The notes under the pieces: generated by a model | Database searches by the model: none | Told to the model about the DNA's origin: nothing | The model's input: only the letters and a program-made list of their open reading frames with translations | Assembly (NCBI GenBank): GCA_902464565.1 | Contig: CABQJV010000006.1 | Location: 1-64,000 of the forward strand | Direction of reading: 5' to 3' | Source: an uncultured Collinsella sp. | Lineage (GTDB): Bacteria > Actinomycetota > Coriobacteriia > Coriobacteriales > Coriobacteriaceae | DNA length: 64,000 nt | Translations under genes and position numbers: made by a program | Part shown: positions 18,713 through 28,770 of the stretch, piece by piece | How positions within the stretch are numbered: the stretch's first letter is position 1 | How the letters are laid out: each line of letters opens with the position of its first letter

Positions 18713-20813
18713 CGATGAGGAAAAAGACCAGGTACGCGCTGCGTCCGACCTAGTCGCCATCGTGCAGGAAACGGTTGAGCTCAAGCCCCGCGGCCATGAG
18801 TTTTGGGGTTGCTGCCCCTTCCATGGCGAAAAGACGCCGTCCTTCCACATTATCCCCGCCACGCAGGTGTGGCATTGCTTTGGCTGCGGCGAGGGTGGCG
18901 ACGTCTTCACCTATATTATGAAGCGCGAGAACCTGAGCTTTCCCGAGTCAATCCGTTATTTGGCCGATCGCGCGGGTATTGAGCTGCACGACACCGGAGA
19001 TCGCCGCGAGCGCGGTACTAAGCGTGCCCGCATCTACGATCTGTGTGCCGAGACCGCCCAGTTCTACCACACCATGCTTATGCGCGGTAAGGACGGCCGT
19101 CCGCGCGAGTACTTTGCCAGCCGCGGCATGGGCGGCGACGTCTGCCGCCGCTACTGCCTGGGCTTTGCGCCGGGTCGCAACGCGCTGGTGTCGCACCTGT
19201 CCCAGGCGGGTTTTACCCCGCAGGAGATGATCGACGCCAATGTTGCCGTGAGCCGCGGGCGCGGGCAGCTTGCCGACCGCTTCTACGACCGCGTGATGTT
19301 TCCCATCTTTGACGAGCAGGGTCACAACATTGCCTTTGGCGGGCGCATCATGGGTGACGGCCAACCCAAGTACCTCAACACCGCCGAGACGAGCGTGTTT
19401 CATAAAAAGCGAAACCTCTACGGCTTTAATTGGGCCAAGGAGTTTATTGTCGCGCAGGATACCGCCATCGTGGTAGAGGGCTATACCGACTGCATCGCCT
19501 GTTGGGAGGCGGGGATTAAAAACGTCGTCGCCACGCTGGGCACCGCGCTCACGGAGCATCACGTCAAGACGCTCACCCGCTTTGCGAAGCGCATCGTGTA
19601 CATGTTCGATGGTGACGCCGCCGGCCAAAAGGCCGCTCGCCGTGCGATTCAGTTTATCGAGCAGGATTCTATGGACCTGCGCTGCGTGGTGCTGCCCGAC
19701 GGCAACGATCCCATGGAGTTCATCACCGCGCATGGTGGCGAGGCATTGCAGGCGCGCATCGATGCCTCCGAGCCCCTCATGGACTTTGTGTACCGTTCGC
19801 TGCAGGAGTCGAGCGACATCACCACGCCGGGCGGTCGCGCCAAGGCGCTGGAGGATGCGCTGACGCTTATCTATCCGTTGCGCGACAGCTATATGATTGA
19901 CACGTACTTTATCCAGATTGCCGACCTGCTGGGTTTGGATCTGGAGACGGTGCGCGCGAGCTCGGGCCGTGTGTTTCGCGATGTCGCCAAGCGCGAGGAT
20001 GCGGAACGACGTCGTGAGCAGAACTATGAGCGCCAGCGGGCACAGACTGAGCGGTCCGGTAGCGCGGGCGGTCGGGCATCGGGTTCTCGCGATGCCGGTC
20101 GCGGTGCTTGGGCATCGGGCGCGACGCCGCCGGTGTCCGCACCGGTCGAAGAAGAGCCGTACGACTACGTCCCGCTCGATGCCTACGGTGCCGCGCCCGT
20201 GGAGGTCGTCGACGACCTGCCGCCAATCGATATGCCTGATGGTATGGGCGCTGTGCCTGCGGCTGACGGTTCGGGCGCACCAGCTGCGGCTGCGCCGATG
20301 GTTCTTACCGATCTTGAGCGCAAGTCCTTGGCAGGGGAGCGCGAGCTGCTGACCATGCTCACGAGCTACCCCGACCTGTTCCGCACGTATGCCGACCGCA
20401 TCTGCTCCATCGAGTGGGTTGACCCACGTCACGAGTCCATCGCATGGGCCGTTCTGGCAACGCCGCCGGGAACCGATCCTGCAGCCTGCATGGATGCGGC
20501 GCGCTCAGTGTGTCCCGATGCGGCAACGCTTGTGAGTGCCGGGCGCATCTCCGCGACGAGCAAGCACCCCACCGAGACGAACATCGTGTTTATGCTTGAT
20601 ACGCTCGAGCTCTACACCATCAAGCGTCGTATGCGTGCCGCACAGGCCAAGCTGCGCCAGGACCGTTCACTCGATGATGAGGCCCGTCGCGCGCTGACCG
20701 TGCAGGCCGCGCAGGATTCGCAGCGTCAACGCGAACTGCAAAAGTCGATCGGCGGCGTGGCGGACCCGTTCCGTTTGATTGGCCTGGAGGCCGCAGGCAC
20801 CGAACAAGCCTAG
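18705..20813 (+). CDS. dnaG: DNA primase
   Basis: A 702-residue primase that lays RNA primers at the replication fork. The N-terminal CHC2 zinc finger reads CCPFHGEKTPSF ... CFGCGEGGD (about residues 36-65). The TOPRIM core has VVEGYTDCIA and FDGDAAGQKAA. A Gly/Ala/Pro-rich, probably disordered linker (about residues 440-530) precedes the C-terminal helicase-binding region. It starts with GTG at 18705, inside ribF. The pairing of dnaG with rpoD recalls the macromolecular synthesis operon, without rpsU. Confidence 0.93.
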   Translation: MISDEEKDQVRAASDLVAIVQETVELKPRGHEFWGCCPFHGEKTPSFHIIPATQVWHCFGCGEGGDVFTYIMKRENLSFPESIRYLADRAGIELHDTGDRRERGTKRARIYDLCAETAQFYHTMLMRGKDGRPREYFASRGMGGDVCRRYCLGFAPGRNALVSHLSQAGFTPQEMIDANVAVSRGRGQLADRFYDRVMFPIFDEQGHNIAFGGRIMGDGQPKYLNTAETSVFHKKRNLYGFNWAKEFIVAQDTAIVVEGYTDCIACWEAGIKNVVATLGTALTEHHVKTLTRFAKRIVYMFDGDAAGQKAARRAIQFIEQDSMDLRCVVLPDGNDPMEFITAHGGEALQARIDASEPLMDFVYRSLQESSDITTPGGRAKALEDALTLIYPLRDSYMIDTYFIQIADLLGLDLETVRASSGRVFRDVAKREDAERRREQNYERQRAQTERSGSAGGRASGSRDAGRGAWASGATPPVSAPVEEEPYDYVPLDAYGAAPVEVVDDLPPIDMPDGMGAVPAADGSGAPAAAAPMVLTDLERKSLAGERELLTMLTSYPDLFRTYADRICSIEWVDPRHESIAWAVLATPPGTDPAACMDAARSVCPDAATLVSAGRISATSKHPTETNIVFMLDTLELYTIKRRMRAAQAKLRQDRSLDDEARRALTVQAAQDSQRQRELQKSIGGVADPFRLIGLEAAGTEQA

Positions 20814-20923
20814 ATGTTGTGGTCAACCAGCGTATTCTCGCCTATATCCAGCCCTCTTTTTGGGTATAGACGTCAATGTGTGTGCTAAAGTATTGAGTCC
20901 TGTGGACTATGAAGGGAGAATCT

Positions 20924-22273
<1,350 letters not shown>

Positions 22274-22284
22274 TCAAGCAAGAG

Positions 22285-22317
22285 GCGCCCTCAAGCACAT
22301 CCGCTTGGGGGCGCTTT
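22285..22317 (+). terminator. Rho-independent terminator of rpoD
   Basis: GCGCCCTCAAGC (22285-22296) pairs with GCTTGGGGGCGC (22303-22314) with one G-U pair and a six-base loop, followed by TTTC. It lies 12 bases after the rpoD stop. Confidence 0.75.
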
Positions 22318-22325
22318 CATGTAGA

Positions 22326-22373
22326 CATTGGGGACGTTCTTGAATGACTGGTCGTTTAAGAACGTCCCCAATG
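22326..22373. repeat. Extragenic palindrome with GGGGAC core
   Basis: Arms CATTGGGGACGTTCTT (22326-22341) and its exact complement (22358-22373) flank a 16-base loop. There is no T tract. It lies between the rpoD terminator and the tRNA promoter. The outer CATTGGGGACGT is shared with the palindrome at 42644-42673. Confidence 0.75.
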
Positions 22374-22403
22374 ACTGGGTCGGAAAATTTCTTAAAAAAG
22401 TTC

Positions 22404-22431
22404 TTGCCCTGAGCTGATTCGTCCGTATAAT
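22404..22431 (+). promoter_or_regulatory. Promoter of the tRNA-Asn pair
   Basis: TTGCCC (22404-22409), a 16-base spacer and a consensus TATAAT (22426-22431), ending 30 bases before the first tRNA. Confidence 0.65.
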
Positions 22432-22461
22432 AAACTTCGTTGCTTGAGAGCACGTACCTAT

Positions 22462-22536
22462 TCCTCGGTAGCTCAATGGTAGAGCACGCGGCTGTTAACC
22501 GCGCTGTTGTAGGTTCGAGTCCTACCCGGGGAGCCA
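22462..22536 (+). tRNA. tRNA-Asn (GUU), first copy
   Basis: A 75-base tRNA including an encoded CCA. The acceptor stem TCCTCGG pairs with CCGGGGA (one G-U), the anticodon loop CTGTTAA gives GUU, and the T-arm has GGTTCGAGTCC. Asparagine identity follows from the anticodon. Confidence 0.96.
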
Positions 22537-22569
22537 GAATTTTCCAGCCCTTTCCGTTGGGCTTTAAAT

Positions 22570-22644
22570 TCCTCGGTAGCTCAATGGTAGAGCACGCGGC
22601 TGTTAACCGCGCTGTTGTAGGTTCGAGTCCTACCCGGGGAGCCA
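22570..22644 (+). tRNA. tRNA-Asn (GUU), second copy
   Basis: Exact duplicate of the tRNA 33 bases upstream, also with encoded CCA. No promoter is visible in the spacer, so both are probably processed from one transcript that ends at the hairpin at 22652. Confidence 0.96.
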
Positions 22645-22651
22645 GGTTGTA

Positions 22652-22680
22652 AAACCCGTCGCTTATGCGGCGGGTTTTTT
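22652..22680 (+). terminator. Rho-independent terminator of the tRNA-Asn operon
   Basis: AAACCCGTCGC (22652-22662), loop TTAT, GCGGCGGGTTT (22667-22677) and a run of six T's. One G-U pair in the stem. Confidence 0.9.
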
Positions 22681-22839
22681 CATGCCGCGATCGCCGTTCG
22701 CGAACGTTACCATATCAACATTTCGTGTCGAGGATGTAATCCCGAGGCCCGCCACCTCAACATGCCGCGGTCGTTGTAGAATATTGCAATGATTGCTCCC
22801 ACGACATGGTGCCGCGAGCACCAAGAAAAGGAGATTCTT

Positions 22840-23196
22840 GTGTCTGAGACCATTAACGGCAGCCTGAGCGTCTCGAACGACGTTATTGCCGATATTGCCG
22901 GTTATGCCGCGATGACGTGCTATGGCGTTGTCGGTATGGCTGAGCAGCTCCAGGGCCCCGAGAGCGTGCGCCTGCTTGCCGGTCAGCGCCTCCGCAAGGG
23001 CGTGCTTGTCTCCGCCGACGAGAACGGCCTTACGGTCGATCTTCACGTCGTGCTCGAGAACGGCGTCAACATGAAGTCCGTCTGCCACAATCTTTCGAGC
23101 TCCGTTGCCTTCACTCTGCAGGAGATCGCCCAGATCGATCCCGCCAGCCTTAAGATCGGCATCCATATCGACGCGCTCAAGAGCCGTCTGAACTAG
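22840..23196 (+). CDS. Asp23/Gls24 family protein
   Basis: A 118-residue protein of the Asp23/Gls24 (DUF322) family, linked in Gram-positives to envelope stress and alkaline shock. SLSVSNDVIADIAGYAAMTCYGVVGM is the characteristic N-terminal region, followed by the VDLHVVLENGVNM strand. GTG at 22840 was chosen because AAAAGGAG lies six bases upstream; an upstream in-frame start at 22789 has none. It precedes a FakA-like kinase by 27 bases, a pairing common in Firmicutes and Actinomycetota. Its biochemical role is not known. Confidence 0.85.
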   Translation: MSETINGSLSVSNDVIADIAGYAAMTCYGVVGMAEQLQGPESVRLLAGQRLRKGVLVSADENGLTVDLHVVLENGVNMKSVCHNLSSSVAFTLQEIAQIDPASLKIGIHIDALKSRLN

Positions 23197-23223
23197 CATC
23201 CGAAAACGGAGATTCAAATACCC

Positions 23224-24885
23224 ATGATTGCAAAGACCATTCGCACCTGTTTTCCGATCGCTGCGGCTGCCGTTTCCGACAAGGCCGAGGAGATCAACAA
23301 GCTCAACGTCTTCCCCGTACCCGATGGCGATACCGGCACCAACATGTCGCTCACGCTCGCCTCGGTGACCAAGGAGCTCTCTGCCCTTCCCGCCGATGCC
23401 GATATGGAGGCCATCGCCGGTGCCATTACCCACGGCTCTCTCATGGGCGCTCGCGGTAACTCCGGCGTTATTACCTCGCAGATTCTTCGCGGCGTGGCCG
23501 AGGGCCTTGTCTCTGCCGACGAGCCTATTACGTCCGCCAACATTGCCTTCGCCTTCCGTCGTGCCGTCAAGGTCGCCTTCCAGGCTGTCCGCAAGCCCAT
23601 CGAGGGCACGATCCTCACGGTCCTGCGCGATGTCTCGACCAAGGCCGATGAGTGCGAGAAGAAGAAGTTCTCGGCCGAGGATGCACTCGATGCTATCGTC
23701 GTCGAGGCATACCAGTCCGTCGCCCGCACGCCCGACTTGCTGCCCGTCCTCAAAGAGAACGGCGTGGTCGACTCAGGCGCCTTCGGCTTTGCCATCTTCC
23801 TGGAGAACTTTGTTGCCGCCGCGCTTGGTCGCAGCACCGTTGTCGAGGATTTCTCCGCTACGTTTGACTCCGCCGGCTCTGCCCGCGATGCCGCTCTTGG
23901 CCGCGTTGAGATCGAGGCTAACGACGACTGGGAGGGCTCGGAGTTCCGCTACTGCAACGAGTTTCTCTTTAAGGCCGACGCCCCGTTTGACGAGGACGAA
24001 TGCCTTAAGTTCCTAGGCTCCATGGGCGACTGTGAGCTGCTCGTGGGCGCCTATCCCGACTACAAGATCCATGTGCACTCCAATACCCCCAACCTGGTGC
24101 TCGAGCACATGCTGCAGCTCGGTCAGATCTATGAGGTCTTTATCCACAACATGGAGATGGAGGCCCACGACCGTACCGCTAAGATCCACGAGGATCAGGA
24201 AAAGGCCGCCGAGCCCGCCAAGGCGCTGGGCTTTGTCGCCGTTGCCGCCGGTTCCGGCGAGGCCGACATCCTCAAGTCCCTTGGCGTCGACGTGGTCGTC
24301 TCCGGTGGCCAGACTATGAATCCCTCGACCGCCGACCTGCTGGGCGCGGTGGACCAGGTCAACGCGACCTCGGTCATCATCTTGCCCAACAACGGCAACA
24401 TCCGCATGGCCGCTGAGGCTGCTGCCTCAGCCTGCACCGACAAGAAGGTCGCCGTCGTTCCCACCAAGACCGTCCCGCAGGCCTTCTCCGCGCTGTTCGC
24501 AGTCCTGCCCGATTCCGAGCTCGAGGATGCCGTCGCCGCCATGGTCGACGCCATCAGCGAGGTCCGCGATGGCGAGGTCACCCGCGCCGTGCGCGACTCC
24601 AGTGCCTCTGACGGTTCTCCGATTCACTCCGGTGACGTCATGGGTATCATCGCCGGCTCCATCGACGTGGTCGGCTCCGACGTGAAGCAGGTCACGCTCG
24701 ACTGCATCAACCGCATGCAGGAGGAAGAGGAGGGCGACGCGCTGACGATTCTGGCCGGCGAGGAGCTGTCCGATGAGGCCTTCCAGGAGATCGTCGACGC
24801 CATCGAGGAAGCTCAGCCCGACTTGGAGATTGACGCCCATCGTGGCGAGCAGCCGCTCTATCCCGTGATCTTCTCGATCGAGTAG
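23224..24885 (+). CDS. fakA: DAK2-domain kinase, FakA-like
   Basis: A 553-residue protein of the DhaL/YloV type. The N-terminal DAK2 ATP-binding domain has NVFPVPDGDTGTNMSLTL and the HGSLMGARGNSGVI segment; a central linker and the C-terminal DegV-like half (ILPNNGNIRMAAEAAA) follow. In Firmicutes this family phosphorylates fatty acids held by a FakB (DegV) partner so that they can enter phospholipid synthesis. No fakB is in the window. Position after Asp23 and before recG is the usual one. Substrate is inferred from family. Confidence 0.85.
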   Translation: MIAKTIRTCFPIAAAAVSDKAEEINKLNVFPVPDGDTGTNMSLTLASVTKELSALPADADMEAIAGAITHGSLMGARGNSGVITSQILRGVAEGLVSADEPITSANIAFAFRRAVKVAFQAVRKPIEGTILTVLRDVSTKADECEKKKFSAEDALDAIVVEAYQSVARTPDLLPVLKENGVVDSGAFGFAIFLENFVAAALGRSTVVEDFSATFDSAGSARDAALGRVEIEANDDWEGSEFRYCNEFLFKADAPFDEDECLKFLGSMGDCELLVGAYPDYKIHVHSNTPNLVLEHMLQLGQIYEVFIHNMEMEAHDRTAKIHEDQEKAAEPAKALGFVAVAAGSGEADILKSLGVDVVVSGGQTMNPSTADLLGAVDQVNATSVIILPNNGNIRMAAEAAASACTDKKVAVVPTKTVPQAFSALFAVLPDSELEDAVAAMVDAISEVRDGEVTRAVRDSSASDGSPIHSGDVMGIIAGSIDVVGSDVKQVTLDCINRMQEEEEGDALTILAGEELSDEAFQEIVDAIEEAQPDLEIDAHRGEQPLYPVIFSIE

Positions 24886-24895
24886 GCATCTGCCC

Positions 24896-27073
24896 ATGTC
24901 CGAGCTCTGCTCCGTGCCGCGCGTCTCGGAGCGCTTTGCCCAGAGCAATGCGCTCGACGAGGATATCGCGCGACTCAAATATGTTTCGGGTAAACGTGAG
25001 GAGGCCCTTCGCCGTCTGGGAATTCGGACGGTGGGGGACCTCCTTCTCCATATCCCTCATCGATACCTCGACTTTACCCGTTCTTGGTCTATCGAGATGG
25101 CGCCCATCGGTACCGTGTGCACCATCATCGCCACGGTCGACCGCATCGTCCAAAAGCAGCCGCGTCCGCGCATGCAGGTGACCGAGGTCTCACTCGTTGA
25201 CGAGACGGGCGTGCTGCAGGTCGCCTTTTTCCGCCAGCCCTGGATTGCCCAGCAGCTTAAGCAGGGCGACCGCCTGGCCGTGATGGGAAAGGTCGAGTTT
25301 GCCTACGGTTTTAAGCAGATGGCCTCGCCGCACTTTGAAAAGCTCGAGGACGGGCGTGCCGCGGGCACTATCCTGCCGGTCCATTACGTGAGTGATGGCG
25401 TGAGCCAGGCGTGGATGCGCCGCATCGTAAGCGGCGCACTCGAGGTCGTCGGCAATCCGTTCGATCCGATTCCCGCGCCGCTGCGCGCAAAGCGGAAGCT
25501 CATGAGCAATGCCCGCGCGTTGCGTTCGATCCATTTTCCATCGAGTATGGCCGAGCGCGATATCGCGCGCGCACGGCTTGCCTACGAGGAGTGTCTCTAC
25601 TTGCAGCTCGCGCTGCGTCTGCGCAACGATGGCGGTATGGTCGACGTGGTGCCTTATGCGCATGCCGCGGGCGAGCATTTGACTGCGCTTAAACAGGCCC
25701 TGCCGTTTTCGCTGAGCGATGAGCAGGAGGCTGCATTTCAAGACATCCTGCATGACATGTGCGATGGCGGTCGCGTGATGAACCGTCTGCTGCTGGGCGA
25801 CGTCGGTACCGGTAAGACCGCCGTTGCCGCCTGCGCATTGGCGGTTGCGGCCGATAGCGGCACTCAGGCCTGCGTTATGGCGCCCACGGGCGTGTTGGCG
25901 CGTCAATATGCCGACAAGACCGGCCCCTTGCTCTCGCAGGCTGGCATAACCTGGGCGCTCCTGACGGGCGCCACGCCGGCGGCCGAGCGTGAACAGATTC
26001 ATGCGCGGCTCCAGTCTGGCGAGCTCGACGTGCTCTTTGGTACCCATGCGGTGCTTTCGGAGAACGTCACGTTCAAGCATTTGTCGCTTGTGGTGATCGA
26101 CGAGCAGCACCGCTTTGGCGTGGGCCAGCGTAACGCTCTACGCGCAAAAGGCCCGGGTGCCGACTTGTTGGTCATGACTGCCACGCCGATCCCGCGCACG
26201 CTGGCGCTTTCGGTGTACGGCGACCTGGATACGAGCATCATCCGCCATCGTCCCGTTCCGGGTGCCGGCGTGACGACGCGCGTCCTCACCGAGTCGAGTC
26301 GCGACCTGGCCTATGGCGCCATTCGCGAGGCGCACGATAAGGGGCAGCAAGCCTACGTGATCTGTCCGCTCGTGGAGCCGAGCGATTCGGCCGATGAGCT
26401 CGAAGACGTACCCGGCATCGCTCGCGACGACGAAGGCCGCGTGACCGTGCCTGTGCCGCTGCACGATACGGCAACCGAGCTCGACCGACTGCGCCTTGCG
26501 TTGCCGGGGCTTACCATCGAGCGTCTTCATGGCCGCATGCCGGCGGGGGAGAAGGACCGGGTCATCGATGCCTTTAAGCGTGGCGAGATCGATGTGCTCG
26601 TCTCGACCACGGTGGTCGAGGTGGGCGTTGACGTGCCCAACGCCACCGTCATGGTCATCGAGAATGGAGAGCGCTTTGGCTTGGCGGCCCTGCACCAGCT
26701 GCGCGGGCGCGTAGGTCGCGGCAGCGTGTCGGGAACGTGCCTGGTCATGACGCACTCCAAGGGCAACGGCGGCGCGTCGACGGCACAAGACCGCCTCCAG
26801 TCGCTCGAGAAGACCTCGGACGGCTTTACGCTCGCCCAGATGGACCTGCGTCTGCGCCACGAGGGCGAAATCCTGGGTTACCGCCAGCATGGCGGCGTGA
26901 CCTTGCGTTTTGTTGACCTCGATGCCGACGAAGAATTGATCGAGTGGGCCCATTTGGACGCGGTCGAGCTCTTGCGGTATGCTTGCAACCTTGACTCCGT
27001 GGCGACGCGTCCCTTGCGCGATGCAGTCGCCATGCGGTATCGGCACATCTTTAAGGAGGTCAGCGGAGGATGA
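24896..27073 (+). CDS. recG: ATP-dependent DNA helicase RecG
   Basis: A 725-residue superfamily 2 helicase that remodels stalled forks and Holliday junctions. An N-terminal wedge/OB region (LLLHIPHRYLDF, RMQVTEVSLVDETG) precedes the helicase core: Walker A GDVGTGKT, DEQHRFG in the DEAD-box position, TATPIPRTLALS, and QLRGRVGRG in motif VI. The length is slightly above the family norm. ATG at 24896 is close behind fakA; the stop overlaps the rsmD start by four bases. Confidence 0.93.
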   Translation: MSELCSVPRVSERFAQSNALDEDIARLKYVSGKREEALRRLGIRTVGDLLLHIPHRYLDFTRSWSIEMAPIGTVCTIIATVDRIVQKQPRPRMQVTEVSLVDETGVLQVAFFRQPWIAQQLKQGDRLAVMGKVEFAYGFKQMASPHFEKLEDGRAAGTILPVHYVSDGVSQAWMRRIVSGALEVVGNPFDPIPAPLRAKRKLMSNARALRSIHFPSSMAERDIARARLAYEECLYLQLALRLRNDGGMVDVVPYAHAAGEHLTALKQALPFSLSDEQEAAFQDILHDMCDGGRVMNRLLLGDVGTGKTAVAACALAVAADSGTQACVMAPTGVLARQYADKTGPLLSQAGITWALLTGATPAAEREQIHARLQSGELDVLFGTHAVLSENVTFKHLSLVVIDEQHRFGVGQRNALRAKGPGADLLVMTATPIPRTLALSVYGDLDTSIIRHRPVPGAGVTTRVLTESSRDLAYGAIREAHDKGQQAYVICPLVEPSDSADELEDVPGIARDDEGRVTVPVPLHDTATELDRLRLALPGLTIERLHGRMPAGEKDRVIDAFKRGEIDVLVSTTVVEVGVDVPNATVMVIENGERFGLAALHQLRGRVGRGSVSGTCLVMTHSKGNGGASTAQDRLQSLEKTSDGFTLAQMDLRLRHEGEILGYRQHGGVTLRFVDLDADEELIEWAHLDAVELLRYACNLDSVATRPLRDAVAMRYRHIFKEVSGG

Positions 27074-27714
27074 GAATCATCGGCGGCGAATGGCGCGGTC
27101 GTAAGATCGAGGAGCCCCGTGGTCGCGATGTCACCCGCCCCACGACCGATCGCGTGCGCGAGGCGTGCGCATCTATGGTCATGTCGGCATTCGACTTCGA
27201 TCTGGACGAGGTCCGCGTGCTGGATGCCTTTGGCGGCTCCGGCGCCTTGGGCATCGAGATGCTCTCGCGTGGTGCCCGCTCGCTCACCACGTTCGAGATC
27301 GATCGCAACGCTGCTCGTCTGATTACCAAGAATATCGAGTCGCTCTGCCGTGACCGTGCGCGTTGGCGCGTGGTGACGGGTGACGTGCTGGCGAGCGCCT
27401 CGCGCGGCCGCGTGCCGGGCGGTCCCTTCGACTTGGTCCTGCTCGACCCGCCCTATGCTTTTGGCTCCGACCCGGTCGAGGAGCTGCTGCAAAACCTAGC
27501 TCAGCAAGGCTTGCTGGCGCCGGGCGCCTACGCGCTCTTTGAGCACGCCGCGGCCGATACGGGCGCTCACCCGACCGGTTTTGAGACCGTGCGCGAGAAG
27601 CGCTACGGCATAACTTCGGTTGACTTGCTGCGCTGGTCGGCCACGAACGAGGCCGACAATGCCGACGACAGCGACCATGACGAGGATGCGCCTTTGGAGG
27701 ACACCCATGAATGA
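27070..27714 (+). CDS. rsmD: 16S rRNA (guanine-966 N2)-methyltransferase
   Basis: A 214-residue SAM-dependent methyltransferase of the RsmD family. MRIIGGEWRGRKI, the RPTTDRVREACASM region, VLDAFGGSGALGIEMLSRGA (SAM binding) and the catalytic DPPYAFG motif are present. The C-terminal 25 residues are an acidic tail beyond the core. It overlaps recG upstream and coaD downstream (eight bases), the common recG-rsmD-coaD arrangement. Confidence 0.9.
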   Translation: MRIIGGEWRGRKIEEPRGRDVTRPTTDRVREACASMVMSAFDFDLDEVRVLDAFGGSGALGIEMLSRGARSLTTFEIDRNAARLITKNIESLCRDRARWRVVTGDVLASASRGRVPGGPFDLVLLDPPYAFGSDPVEELLQNLAQQGLLAPGAYALFEHAAADTGAHPTGFETVREKRYGITSVDLLRWSATNEADNADDSDHDEDAPLEDTHE

Positions 27715-28204
27715 CACCATCAACCGCGTGATCGTCCCGGGCACCTTCGATCCCATCACGTTTGGCCATATCGACGTCATCCGCCGCGCCCGCCGCATCT
27801 TTCCCAGCGTGATCGTGGCCGTTGCCGAGTCGCAGGGCAAAAACGGCGTCGGCACCACGTTTAGGCTCGACGAGCGCGTGGCGCTGGCCCGTGAGGCGCT
27901 CGGTGATATTGACGGCGTCGAGGTGCTGCCCTTCACCGGCCTCTTGGTCGATTTTGCCCGCGAACAGGGGGCAGGAGCCGTGGTCAAGGGCCTGCGTGCC
28001 ATGACCGACTTTGAGTACGAGCTGCAGCAGGCCGACCTCAACTACCGCCTGGATAACGAGCTGGAGTCCATCTTTGTCATGAGTGCGCCGCAGTACGGCT
28101 ATATCTCGAGCTCGGTGGTTCGCCAGATTGCCTCGCTCGGTAGCGACGTCTCTAATTTTGTTCCGCCCAATGTGGTCAAGGCGCTCAAACATCGCTTTTC
28201 GTGA
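27707..28204 (+). CDS. coaD: Phosphopantetheine adenylyltransferase
   Basis: A 165-residue enzyme of coenzyme A synthesis that transfers AMP from ATP to 4'-phosphopantetheine. The N-terminal PGTFDPITFGHIDVIRRA contains the TxGH-type nucleotidyltransferase motif, and YGYISSSVVRQIASLG matches the family's ISSS signature. ATG at 27707 follows TTGGAGG and gives the usual family length. Confidence 0.94.
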   Translation: MNDTINRVIVPGTFDPITFGHIDVIRRARRIFPSVIVAVAESQGKNGVGTTFRLDERVALAREALGDIDGVEVLPFTGLLVDFAREQGAGAVVKGLRAMTDFEYELQQADLNYRLDNELESIFVMSAPQYGYISSSVVRQIASLGSDVSNFVPPNVVKALKHRFS

Positions 28205-28272
28205 CGTTTTTTAATGCCTGGTGGCATGTGGTAAACTAACACGATGATATGTTACCTATGAAAGGAGACCGG

Positions 28273-28770
28273 ATGCCGGGCGAGAATTTTCCTGGCGACA
28301 GGATCGTGAGTCTTGTCGACGAGCTCGAGGGGCTCATCGAAGAGGCTAAGACGCCGTTCGGCAAGAACGCCCAGATGAAGGTTATCGACGCCGACGTCTT
28401 CTTTAACATCCTCGACGAGATCCGCATGAGCTATCCCGAGGAATGGCAGAAGTCCCGCCGTATCCTCAAGGAGCGCGAGGAGCTTATGGCTTCCGCCGCC
28501 GCCCAGGCCGATTCCATCATCGCCGATGCTCAGCAGCAGGCCCTCACCATTGCCGGTGAGCAGGAGATCGTCCGCTTAGCGCAGCAGCAGGCCGACGATA
28601 TTCGCGACCGTGCCCAGCAGTATGAGCGCGAGACGCGCTATGCCGCCGAGGATTACGCCGAGCAGGTCTTTACGCACCTCGAGGAGAACCTCAAGAGCCT
28701 GACCGGCACCGTCACCCGTTGCCGTCAGCAACTCAACGAGGGTGCCGCCCAGCAGAATGGTCAGTGGTAA
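28273..28770 (+). CDS. Conserved coiled-coil protein of unknown function
   Basis: A 165-residue soluble protein, no signal peptide or membrane segment. The first 70 residues (IVSLVDELEGLIEEA ... NILDEIRMSYPEEW) are followed by a long charged helix rich in Ala/Gln/Glu (about 75-150), which predicts a coiled coil reminiscent of DivIVA-like or ATP-synthase-b-like sequences. ATG at 28273 has AAAGGAG six bases upstream. Its stop overlaps the DUF177 start by one base (TAATG), and it sits between coaD and rpmF genes, a position occupied by similar proteins in other Actinomycetota. Cell-division or envelope roles would be guesswork. Confidence 0.7.
   Translation: MPGENFPGDRIVSLVDELEGLIEEAKTPFGKNAQMKVIDADVFFNILDEIRMSYPEEWQKSRRILKEREELMASAAAQADSIIADAQQQALTIAGEQEIVRLAQQQADDIRDRAQQYERETRYAAEDYAEQVFTHLEENLKSLTGTVTRCRQQLNEGAAQQNGQW

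Noticed and set aside
22326..22373. CRISPR or phage attachment interpretation of the palindromes
   Set aside because: There are no regularly spaced direct repeats, cas genes or integrase; the sequences are isolated inverted repeats.
22440..22652. A 70-codon open frame across the two tRNA genes
   Set aside because: The frame is simply the duplicated tRNA-Asn sequence read as protein, so its repeated peptide is meaningless.
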